From JAADDG01 sp964450755 (lineage in GTDB: Bacteria; Campylobacterota; Campylobacteria; Campylobacterales; JAADDG01), in NCBI GenBank assembly GCA_964450755.1, contig CAYVDJ010000081.1, forward strand, positions 1 through 12,734: DNA of 12,734 nt. Reading direction: 5' to 3'. Position numbers and translations under genes: made by a program. Of the stretch, positions 1-6,090 are shown piece after piece (the stretch's first letter is position 1; each line of letters begins with the position of its first letter). The notes beneath the pieces were generated by a model, which was not told the DNA's origin, did not search any database, and saw only the letters and a list, made by a program, of their open reading frames with translations.

Positions 1-7
1 ATTTTTT

Positions 8-166
8 TGTCCTGCTATTGGAAAAAATTAGCAAAATAGTTTAATTTTGAATATTTCTCTAAAAAGTTAAAAAATATTTGTGTCCTTTTTACCCGAAATC
101 TGGCAATATCAGGACATTTTGTTCCCCTATTTGACGATATAGGGCAATAGAGGACAAAATGTCCTG
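8..166. repeat. Cluster of five TGTCCT-headed short repeats in both orientations
   Basis: Five copies of a short unit lie within 160 bases. Two point right with TGTCCT at 8-13 and 81-86, and two point left, read on the minus strand from 116 and from 156. The fifth points right at 160-165. Three copies share a longer core: TGTCCTGCTATTGG (8-21), TGTCCTGATATTGCC (minus, 116-102) and TGTCCTCTATTGCC (minus, 156-143). The 81 and 160 copies keep only the TGTCCT head. Clustered, both-way repeats starting with TGT are what transposase-binding sites look like at the ends of IS21-, Tn7- or Mu-type elements, and some regulator binding arrays look similar. No transposase gene is in the window, so the assignment is an inference. 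The repeats themselves are directly visible. Confidence 0.6.
110..166. repeat. Perfect 13-bp inverted repeat with nested inner stem
   Basis: CAGGACATTTTGT at 110-122 is matched exactly by its reverse complement at 154-166. Between the arms a second 6-bp stem, CCCTAT (125-130) with ATAGGG (139-144), closes an 8-base loop. A transcript could fold into a long two-part hairpin. The arms include two of the TGTCCT repeat heads (minus at 116-111, plus at 160-165), so the palindrome may simply be two repeat units facing each other rather than a structure selected as RNA. Confidence 0.65.
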
Positions 167-177
167 TTTTGTTTTTT
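110..177 (+). terminator. Possible rho-independent terminator of a gene left of the window
   Basis: The 57-base hairpin at 110-166 is followed directly on the plus strand by TTTTGTTTTTT (167-177), the T tract expected of an intrinsic terminator. The minus-strand side lacks such a tract, so it would work only rightward, for a transcript that enters from outside the window. The stem is AT-rich and long, which is not typical. The same bases also fit a facing pair of mobile-element repeats, so this is a secondary reading. Confidence 0.3.
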
Positions 178-390
178 GGGAGAAATTCATGGTAAAAAAG
201 AAATTATTGAAAATATATCTCTTTTATCATTCAGATTGATTATATAGGCATACATAGGAGCATAAACAGGTATCAGAAGAGAGATCATCCTACTGCTCTG
301 TCATAATTTTTCCAATAACTCTTTTTAGATCTGCCCTTTTGTCAAATTCGATCTTTCAACCGGCAAAACTCAGGATATCCGGCAGTTGTG
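178..390. other. Gene-free spacer with possible degraded coding remnant
   Basis: No open frame of convincing length or start lies between the repeat cluster and the pyrD promoter. On the minus strand, codons from 388 down to a TAG at 290-292 read as a plausible but broken C-terminus: QLPDILSFAG, an in-frame TGA at 356-358, then KIEFDKRADLKRVIGKIM and TEQ before the stop. A 33-codon frame (288-187, minus) beginning MISLLIPVYAPMY starts one base after it. Neither matches a family that I can name with confidence. They could be relics of a two-gene unit, or chance. Confidence 0.35.
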
Positions 391-419
391 TTGTTAATTT
401 ATTAAAATTTGAGTATAAT
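391..419 (+). promoter_or_regulatory. Sigma-70-type promoter of the pyrD operon
   Basis: TTGTTA at 391-396 and TATAAT at 414-419 are separated by exactly 17 bases. The -10 box is a perfect consensus and the -35 matches four of six bases. Transcription would start near 425-427, about 25 bases before the pyrD ATG at 451. Campylobacterota vegetative promoters usually have a weak or absent -35 box, so this is a strong one for the phylum. It is the only obvious promoter ahead of the six-gene block. Confidence 0.7.
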
Positions 420-441
420 CCACCCTATATTTAAACAGCTT

Positions 442-447
442 GGGAGA
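442..447 (+). promoter_or_regulatory. Ribosome binding site deciding the pyrD start
   Basis: GGGAGA sits just before the ATG at 451. The longer in-frame alternative, a TTG at 409, has no such site and overlaps the -10 box, so a transcript starting near 426 would not contain it. Confidence 0.7.
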
Positions 448-450
448 AAA

Positions 451-1506
451 ATGGATTATCAGAGTATAAGAGAGTGGATTTTTAAACTTGATCCGGAAAA
501 TGCGCACAATATTGTCGAATTTATTTCAAAAAGCACAGGTGATATCTCCTTCTTTCAAGACTATCTCAAAAAACATTTTGTTATAGATGATCAAAGACTT
601 AAACAAAAACTTTTTGATACAGAGTTTCCAAATCCGGTTGGACTCGGAGCGGGATTTGACAAAAATGCTCTAATGATCAAGTCTCTTGAATCTTTGGGAT
701 TTGGATTTGTAGAGGTTGGTACCGTTACACCCGTAGCGCAGGTCGGCAATCCAAAACCGAGACTCTTTAGATATCCAAAATATGAGAGTGTTCAAAATGC
801 GATGGGATTTAACAATGACGGATCAAAAAAGATAAAAGAGAGAGTCAAAAAGCTCTATCCCTGTAAAATTCCGATAGCCGTAAATATAGGCAAAAACAAA
901 ACAACACCCGAAGACGAGGCGATAGAGGACTATAAATCTTTGATGAATACTTTTAAGGATATCTGTGATTTTATGGTGATAAATATCTCCTCTCCAAACA
1001 CTCCGGGACTTAGAGATCTTCAAAATGAAAATTTTATCAAAGAGCTTTTTAAAGAGGCAAAAGAGATAACTTCCAAACCCATTTTGCTCAAAATCGCCCC
1101 CGATATGCAAAAAGACAAAGCTCTAATGCTTTGTGAAAGTGCCGTCCAAAACGGTGCAAACGGCATAATCGCAACAAATACGACTATGGATTATTCGCTG
1201 ATAAAAGAGGCAAAAGACTTTGGCGGTCTCAGCGGAAAAGTATTGAAAGAGAAAAGTTTTGAACTTTTTGAACATTTGGCAAAAAATCTCTACGGCAAAA
1301 CAACTCTTATCAGTGTAGGGGGGATAGATGATGCAAACGAAGCTTTTAAAAGACTAAAAGCCGGAGCCTCTTTGGTAGAGATTTATACGGCTCTTATCTT
1401 TAAAGGTCCCTCTTTGGCAAAAGAGATAAATGAAGGTATTTTAAAACTGATGGAAAAAGAGGGATTCAAAGATATAAAAGAGGTCATCGGATCAGACAGA
1501 GTTTAA
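451..1506 (+). CDS. pyrD: Dihydroorotate dehydrogenase (quinone), class 2
   Basis: Oxidises dihydroorotate to orotate, the fourth step of UMP synthesis, passing electrons through FMN to membrane quinone. The 351-residue product has the family's usual length. Visible motifs in order are the substrate/FMN-barrel start NPVGLGAGFDKN (61-72), QNAMGFNNDG (115-124), the active-site segment INISSPNTPGL (177-187), whose serine is the class 2 catalytic base, LLKIAPD (212-218), GIIATNTT (238-245) and the FMN-phosphate region LISVGGIDD (286-294). An N-terminal helical stretch (about 1-40) fits the membrane-associating domain of class 2 enzymes. The ATG at 451 is chosen because of its binding site and the promoter position; a frame extension to TTG 409 is rejected. 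It leads the operon, 10 bp ahead of the M16 peptidase gene. Confidence 0.96.
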   Translation: MDYQSIREWIFKLDPENAHNIVEFISKSTGDISFFQDYLKKHFVIDDQRLKQKLFDTEFPNPVGLGAGFDKNALMIKSLESLGFGFVEVGTVTPVAQVGNPKPRLFRYPKYESVQNAMGFNNDGSKKIKERVKKLYPCKIPIAVNIGKNKTTPEDEAIEDYKSLMNTFKDICDFMVINISSPNTPGLRDLQNENFIKELFKEAKEITSKPILLKIAPDMQKDKALMLCESAVQNGANGIIATNTTMDYSLIKEAKDFGGLSGKVLKEKSFELFEHLAKNLYGKTTLISVGGIDDANEAFKRLKAGASLVEIYTALIFKGPSLAKEINEGILKLMEKEGFKDIKEVIGSDRV

Positions 1507-1516
1507 AGGAAAGAAA

Positions 1517-2824
1517 TTGAAAAGAGTACTATTTTTATTTATTTTTTTAACAGGAGTATTAATGAGCAGCAGCGCACTACCCAAATATTACACGAAAACT
1601 TTAAAAAACGGATTGCAGGTTGTAGTTATCCCTATGCAAAACGAAAGCGGAGTCATAACAACGGATATCTTTTACAAAGTAGGAAGCAGAAACGAGGTGA
1701 TGGGTAAAAGCGGTATCGCGCACATGCTCGAACACATGAATTTCAAATCAACCAAACATCTAAAAGCGGGAGAATTTGACGAGATAGTCAAAGGATTTGG
1801 CGGAATCAACAACGCTTCAACCGGATTTGACTATACACACTATTTTATCAAAAGCGCCTCCTCAAATCTCGGAGAATCTTTGAAACTTTTTGCCGAACTG
1901 ATGGAAAATCTCAATCTGAAAGAGGAAGAGTATAAAACCGAACACAATGTCGTTACGGAAGAGAGAAGATGGAGAACGGATAACTCTCCGATGGGATATC
2001 TCTATTTCAGGCTTTTTAACAACGCATATCTCTATCATCCCTATCACTGGACGCCGATAGGATTTATGAGAGATATAAAAAACTGGACAATTGAAGATAT
2101 AAGAAATTTTCATAAAACCTATTATCAGCCCAAAAATGCCGTAATCGTCGTAGCCGGAGATATAAAGCCGGAAAATGTTTTCAAAGAGAGCGAAAAATAT
2201 TTCAAAGATATAAAAAACTGTTGTGATATTCCAAAAGTTCATCAGGTCGAGCCAAAGCAAGACGGAGAAAAAAGGGTGATAATCCACAAAGAGAGTGAAG
2301 TGGAATTTATAGCAATCGTCTTTCATATACCCAATTTTCAGGACAAAGATCAGGTAAAACTCTCAGCTTTGAGCGAACTTTTAAGCAGCGGAAAAAGCAG
2401 TAGGCTAAATGAAGATCTCATCGACAAAAAGCGACTTGCAAATCAGATATACGCTTACAATATGGAAAACAAAGATCCCTCTTTATTTCTGTTTTTAGCC
2501 ATTTGCAATCCGAAAGTCAAAGCCGAAACGGTGGAAAAAGAGTTTTGGCAACAGATAGAGAAGATAAAAAAAGAGGGTATAAAACAAGAGGAGCTTGATA
2601 AAGTCAAGATCAACACAAAAGCCGATTTTATATTCGGTATGCAAAACTCAAGCAATCTTGCAGACCTTTTTGGAAGCTATTTTGCAAAAGGCGATATAAA
2701 ACCGCTTTTGGAATATGAGGATAATATCAATAAACTCAAAACTGATGATATCGTAGAAGTTGCTAAAAAATATTTTACAAAAGATAATTCAACAACTATA
2801 ATTTTAAGAAAGGAAGAAAAATGA
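1517..2824 (+). CDS. Secreted M16-family zinc peptidase (processing-peptidase/PqqL-like)
   Basis: A 435-residue periplasmic metalloprotease. The N-terminus is a signal peptide (KR then a hydrophobic run to about residue 20, no lipobox cysteine). The inverted zinc motif HMLEH is at 69-73, with the downstream zinc-ligand glutamate in VVTEERR (E148, or neighbouring E149), 74-75 residues later as the family requires. The rest is the second, non-catalytic M16 half. Peptidases of this type degrade or trim peptides inside a clamshell chamber; the substrate is unknown. The start is TTG at 1517, supported by AAGGAAAG at 1506-1513 and by the signal peptide, which the next ATG (1562) would remove. It overlaps dapA by 4 bp (ATGA), implying translational coupling. 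The same peptidase lies between pyrD and dapA in Campylobacter, as I recall. Confidence 0.9.
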   Translation: MKRVLFLFIFLTGVLMSSSALPKYYTKTLKNGLQVVVIPMQNESGVITTDIFYKVGSRNEVMGKSGIAHMLEHMNFKSTKHLKAGEFDEIVKGFGGINNASTGFDYTHYFIKSASSNLGESLKLFAELMENLNLKEEEYKTEHNVVTEERRWRTDNSPMGYLYFRLFNNAYLYHPYHWTPIGFMRDIKNWTIEDIRNFHKTYYQPKNAVIVVAGDIKPENVFKESEKYFKDIKNCCDIPKVHQVEPKQDGEKRVIIHKESEVEFIAIVFHIPNFQDKDQVKLSALSELLSSGKSSRLNEDLIDKKRLANQIYAYNMENKDPSLFLFLAICNPKVKAETVEKEFWQQIEKIKKEGIKQEELDKVKINTKADFIFGMQNSSNLADLFGSYFAKGDIKPLLEYEDNINKLKTDDIVEVAKKYFTKDNSTTIILRKEEK

Positions 2825-3711
2825 ACGCTCTAACGGGAGCAATGACGGCTCTGATAACTCCATTTAAATATGGAAAACTGGATCTGAACTCTTATGAAAA
2901 ACTGATAGAAAGACAGATAGAAAACGGTATCGATGTGGTTGTACCGGTAGGAACGACGGGAGAGAGCGCAACACTCACCCATGAAGAGCATCAAACCTGT
3001 ATCAAAGCGGCGGTTGAAGTGTGCAGAGGAACAAAAACCAAAGTTTTGGCAGGTGCGGGAAGCAATTCAACAAGAGAAGCGATGAGTCTGGCACAGTTTG
3101 CCGAATCAAACGGCGCAGACGGTATCCTCTCCGTAACTCCCTACTACAACAAACCTACGCAGGAGGGACTTTATCAGCATTTTGCATCCATCGCAAAATC
3201 CATAAATATCCCGATACTTCTATACAATGTACCCGGAAGAACCGCAGCCGATCTTCTCCCCTCAACGGTAGAGAGACTTTTTAGGGATTTTGATAACATT
3301 TACGGCATCAAAGAGGCTACCGGTTCCATGGCAAGAACAGTGGAGCTTTTGGCAAGAATGCCTGAACTTGCTGTTATCAGCGGAGATGATATGATCAACT
3401 ATCCGATTTTGGCTAACGGAGGAAAAGGCGTTATCTCCGTTACTTCAAATATATTGCCAAATGAGATATCCGCTCTTGTTCACCATGCTATGAACGGCGA
3501 ATTGGAAAAAGCCAAAGCTTTGAATGATCATCTTTTTGAGATAAACAGAGATCTTTTTTGCGAAAGCAATCCAATCCCCATAAAAGCGGCAATGTATATG
3601 GCATCTCTTATAGAATCTTTGGAGTATCGTCTGCCTCTTGTTCCTCCAAGCGGTGAGAATATGAAGAAGATAGAAGAGACGCTGAAAAAATATGCTGTTA
3701 AAGGTTTTTGA
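2821..3711 (+). CDS. dapA: 4-hydroxy-tetrahydrodipicolinate synthase
   Basis: Condenses pyruvate with aspartate semialdehyde, the first committed step to diaminopimelate and lysine, feeding peptidoglycan. The product of 296 residues is the standard length for this cytoplasmic TIM-barrel tetramer. Catalytic residues are all in place: the pyruvate-binding GTTGES (44-49), the triad threonine T45, Y109 in TPYYNKP, Y135 in YNVPGRT, substrate-carboxylate R140, and Schiff-base lysine K164 in IKEATG. The ATG at 2821 overlaps the peptidase stop (ATGA) and is preceded by an AAAGGAAG site. The gene runs straight into the next one with a 1-base stop/start overlap (TGATG). Nothing is missing or unusual. 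Confidence 0.97.
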   Translation: MNALTGAMTALITPFKYGKLDLNSYEKLIERQIENGIDVVVPVGTTGESATLTHEEHQTCIKAAVEVCRGTKTKVLAGAGSNSTREAMSLAQFAESNGADGILSVTPYYNKPTQEGLYQHFASIAKSINIPILLYNVPGRTAADLLPSTVERLFRDFDNIYGIKEATGSMARTVELLARMPELAVISGDDMINYPILANGGKGVISVTSNILPNEISALVHHAMNGELEKAKALNDHLFEINRDLFCESNPIPIKAAMYMASLIESLEYRLPLVPPSGENMKKIEETLKKYAVKGF

Positions 3712-4478
3712 TGAAGGGTAAAACTTTAGTTATCAGTGGCGGAACGAGGGGAATAGGCAAAGCTATCGTTTATGAATTTGCCAAAAACGGTGTAAATGTG
3801 GCTTTTACATACAATTCAAACGAAGAAGAGGCAAAAAAGATAAAAGATGATCTTGAAAAAAACCATAACATCAAGGCAGGATATTATAAGTTAAATATTT
3901 TGGAACCTGATGAGTACAAAGATGTTTTTAAAAAGATCGATGAAGATTTTGACAGAGTCGATTTTTTTATCTCAAATGCGATCATTTCAGGTCGTGCGGT
4001 TGTAGGCGGATACGGAAAATTTATGCGGCTTAAACCAAGAGGTTTGGGAAATATCTATACCGCTACGGTTACGGCGTTTGTGATCGGTGCACAGGAAGCG
4101 GCAAAAAGGATGGACAAAGTTGGCAAAGGTGTGATACTCTCTATGTCATCCACCGGAAATCTGGTCTATATAGAAAACTATGCCGGACACGGAACTAACA
4201 AAGCCGCCGTTGAAACAATGGTCAAATATGCCGCTCAGGAGCTCGGAGAGAAAAATATAAGAGTAAATGCCGTAAGCGGAGGACCTATCGAAACAGATGC
4301 TTTGAGAGCTTTTACAAATTATGAAGAGGTAAAAGAGGCAACGATAGAGCGCTCTCCTCTAAACAGAATGGGAACACCAAAGGATATAGCCGGAGCATGT
4401 CTGTTTTTGTGCAGTGACAAAGCCTCCTGGATAACGGGACAGACTTTGATCGTAGATGGGGGAACATCTTTTAGATGA
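3711..4478 (+). CDS. fabL: Short-chain dehydrogenase, FabL-type enoyl-ACP reductase
   Basis: A 255-residue Rossmann-fold NAD(P)H oxidoreductase. The nucleotide-binding SGGTRGIG is at 9-16, SNA at 88-90 and the catalytic serine region SMSS at 144-147. The key point is that the active site is Y157-X6-K164 (ENYAGHGTNK), not the classical YxxxK. That spacing, and the flanking INVNAVSGG-like segment (RVNAVSGGPIETDAL, 184-198), closely resemble Bacillus FabL, the enoyl-ACP reductase III that reduces the double bond in the last step of fatty-acid elongation. Campylobacter has a homologue usually annotated only as an SDR, so enoyl-ACP reduction is inferred, not proven. The start is the ATG at 3711, with AAGG at 3701-3704. 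The frame could be extended by one codon to TTG 3708, without support. A pgsA neighbour fits a lipid role. Confidence 0.75.
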   Translation: MKGKTLVISGGTRGIGKAIVYEFAKNGVNVAFTYNSNEEEAKKIKDDLEKNHNIKAGYYKLNILEPDEYKDVFKKIDEDFDRVDFFISNAIISGRAVVGGYGKFMRLKPRGLGNIYTATVTAFVIGAQEAAKRMDKVGKGVILSMSSTGNLVYIENYAGHGTNKAAVETMVKYAAQELGEKNIRVNAVSGGPIETDALRAFTNYEEVKEATIERSPLNRMGTPKDIAGACLFLCSDKASWITGQTLIVDGGTSFR

Positions 4479-5017
4479 TCTTAAATCTTCCGAATATCCT
4501 AGCTTTTATCAGGATATTGATGGCGCCTTTGATGTATCTTTTTTTGGTAGAGAGAGATTTGGGTATCTTTGAAGGTATCCACCCCTCCTGGCTTGACTAC
4601 TCTGCCGCTTTGCTTTTTGTAGTTGCAAGTATAACCGATTTTTTTGACGGCTATATAGCAAGGAAATGGGATCAGATGACAAAAGTCGGAGCCATTCTTG
4701 ACCCTCTTGCCGATAAAATGCTTACTCTTGCGGCATTTTTGGGGCTTATGTATATAGACAGAGCAAATCCGTGGGCTATCTATCTTATCATGACAAGAGA
4801 GTTTTTTGTAACCGGTCTTAGAGTTGCGGCAATCGGAGAGGGTATAAGCGTAGCTGCATCCTTCAGCGGTAAACTAAAAACAGTAGCACAGATGTTTGCC
4901 ATCGGCTTTTTGATCATGAACTGGCAGGGCGGAGAACTCCTTTTGTGGGCTGCCGTTTTGATAACGCTTTATTCGGGATTTGAGTATATTTTAGGTTATG
5001 CAAAAGGAGTTAAATAG
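4475..5017 (+). CDS. pgsA: CDP-diacylglycerol-glycerol-3-phosphate 3-phosphatidyltransferase
   Basis: Makes phosphatidylglycerol phosphate from CDP-diacylglycerol and glycerol 3-phosphate at the inner membrane, the committed step to phosphatidylglycerol and cardiolipin. The full CDP-alcohol phosphotransferase signature is present: D55-x2-D58-G59-x2-A62-R63-x8-G72-x3-D76-x3-D80. The opening residues NLPNILAFIRI are typical for PgsA rather than for phosphatidylserine synthase. Four or five hydrophobic segments span the 180 residues (about 8-25, 41-58, 82-97, 100-120, 135-175), the usual size. The ATG overlaps the preceding stop by 4 bp (ATGA) and has only a distant purine-rich site, so it probably depends on coupling to the reductase gene. 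It ends in TAGTG, sharing one base with the rseP start. Confidence 0.94.
   Translation: MILNLPNILAFIRILMAPLMYLFLVERDLGIFEGIHPSWLDYSAALLFVVASITDFFDGYIARKWDQMTKVGAILDPLADKMLTLAAFLGLMYIDRANPWAIYLIMTREFFVTGLRVAAIGEGISVAASFSGKLKTVAQMFAIGFLIMNWQGGELLLWAAVLITLYSGFEYILGYAKGVK
5002..5009 (+). promoter_or_regulatory. Strong ribosome binding site fixing the GTG start of rseP
   Basis: AAAAGGAG lies seven bases before the GTG at 5017, inside the last codons of pgsA. It supports GTG initiation of the protease gene and the 1-base TAGTG overlap. Confidence 0.75.
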
Positions 5018-6072
5018 TGGGTTTAATCGTATCGTTAATTATACTCTCTTTTTTGATATTTTTTCATGAGTTGGGTCATTTTACTGTTGCAAGGCTTTTT
5101 GGCGTAAAAGTCGAAACTTTCAGTATAGGATTTGGGAAAAAGCTTTTTTGCAAAAAAAAGGGAGAAACCACCTACTGCCTGAGTGCCATCCCTCTTGGAG
5201 GATATGTGCAGATGAAAGGGCAAGATGATCTAAACCCTCTAAAAGCAAATCATGACAAAGACAGTTACAATTCAAAAAAACCGTGGCAGAGGATAGCCAT
5301 CCTTTTGGCAGGACCTTTTGCAAATTTCCTCTTAGCCTATATCCTATATCTTCTCATAGCTTTTATGGGAGTAAACGAATTAGCTCCCGTTATAGGAAAA
5401 GTATCACCAAATTCTCCCGCAAATGCGGCAAAACTTCAACCAAAAGATGAGATTTTACAGATAAACGGTATGGATGTAAAAACATGGAGTGATCTAAGCA
5501 GATATATCAAAAATTCTCAAGGAGCTTTGCTTTTTACCGTAAAAAGAGGCAATAAAATAAAAAATATCAAAATTATTCCCAAAATATCCACATTGAAAAA
5601 TATCTTCGGAGAGGATATCAAAAAAAGAGCCGTCGGGATCATGCCAAGCGGAGATATAGTAACTTTGCATTTGGGGCTGTTTGAGAGTTTCTCTTACGCC
5701 TATAAAAAAACGATAGATTCATCATACCTTATCATAAAAGGTCTGCAAAAGCTGATAGAAGGGATCATACCGATAAATCAGATGGGAGGAGTCATCTCGA
5801 TAGTTCAGGTAACTTCACAGGCAGCCTCTGTCGGCATAACGGCTCTTTTTGGTCTAACCGCGCTGATCTCGGTAAATCTCGGAGTTTTAAACCTCCTGCC
5901 GATTCCGGCACTTGATGGAGGACATATCATCTTCAACCTTTATGAAATGATCTTCAAAAGACCTCCAAACGAAAATATCCTCTATAAACTGACAATAGGA
6001 GGCTGGATACTTTTGCTTTCATTGATGCTCTTTACGATTTACAATGATATTTTGAGGATTGCAACGGGGTGA
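5017..6072 (+). CDS. rseP: RIP metalloprotease RseP (site-2 protease, M50 family)
   Basis: An inner-membrane zinc protease that cuts transmembrane segments, classically anti-sigma factors and leftover signal peptides. HELGH (17-21) inside the first hydrophobic segment carries the zinc histidines and catalytic glutamate. The third zinc ligand is D300 in NLLPIPALDGG (292-302). The membrane-associated loop GGYVQMKG (61-68) and a single PDZ domain (about 122-190, with NGMDVKTWSDL) are also visible. At 351 residues it has one PDZ, whereas the E. coli enzyme (about 450) has two; a single PDZ is common in this phylum. Membrane segments are near 2-20, 93-118, 272-300 and 325-345. No RseA or sigma-E partner is in the window, so the substrate is unknown. 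It is last in the operon and converges with cmoB across 18 bp, with no clear terminator. Confidence 0.94.
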   Translation: MGLIVSLIILSFLIFFHELGHFTVARLFGVKVETFSIGFGKKLFCKKKGETTYCLSAIPLGGYVQMKGQDDLNPLKANHDKDSYNSKKPWQRIAILLAGPFANFLLAYILYLLIAFMGVNELAPVIGKVSPNSPANAAKLQPKDEILQINGMDVKTWSDLSRYIKNSQGALLFTVKRGNKIKNIKIIPKISTLKNIFGEDIKKRAVGIMPSGDIVTLHLGLFESFSYAYKKTIDSSYLIIKGLQKLIEGIIPINQMGGVISIVQVTSQAASVGITALFGLTALISVNLGVLNLLPIPALDGGHIIFNLYEMIFKRPPNENILYKLTIGGWILLLSLMLFTIYNDILRIATG

Positions 6073-6090
6073 TAAGGGAAATCTTCTCTT

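Noticed and set aside
1..39. C-terminal tail of an upstream gene entering from the left edge (frames ending at about 30, 39 and 44)
   Set aside because: All three frames stay open only briefly and none gives a recognisable sequence; the segment is low-complexity and contains a repeat unit.
1..180. CRISPR array
   Set aside because: The repeat units are short, unequal in spacing and in both orientations, with no regular spacers and no cas genes.
409..450. Longer pyrD from a TTG at 409
   Set aside because: It lacks a ribosome binding site and overlaps the -10 promoter box at 414-419; ATG 451 has both a site and the normal family length.
1862..2326. Minus-strand 154-codon frame inside the M16 peptidase gene
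   Set aside because: It is the antisense of a well-conserved peptidase domain and resembles no protein; codon use follows the plus strand.
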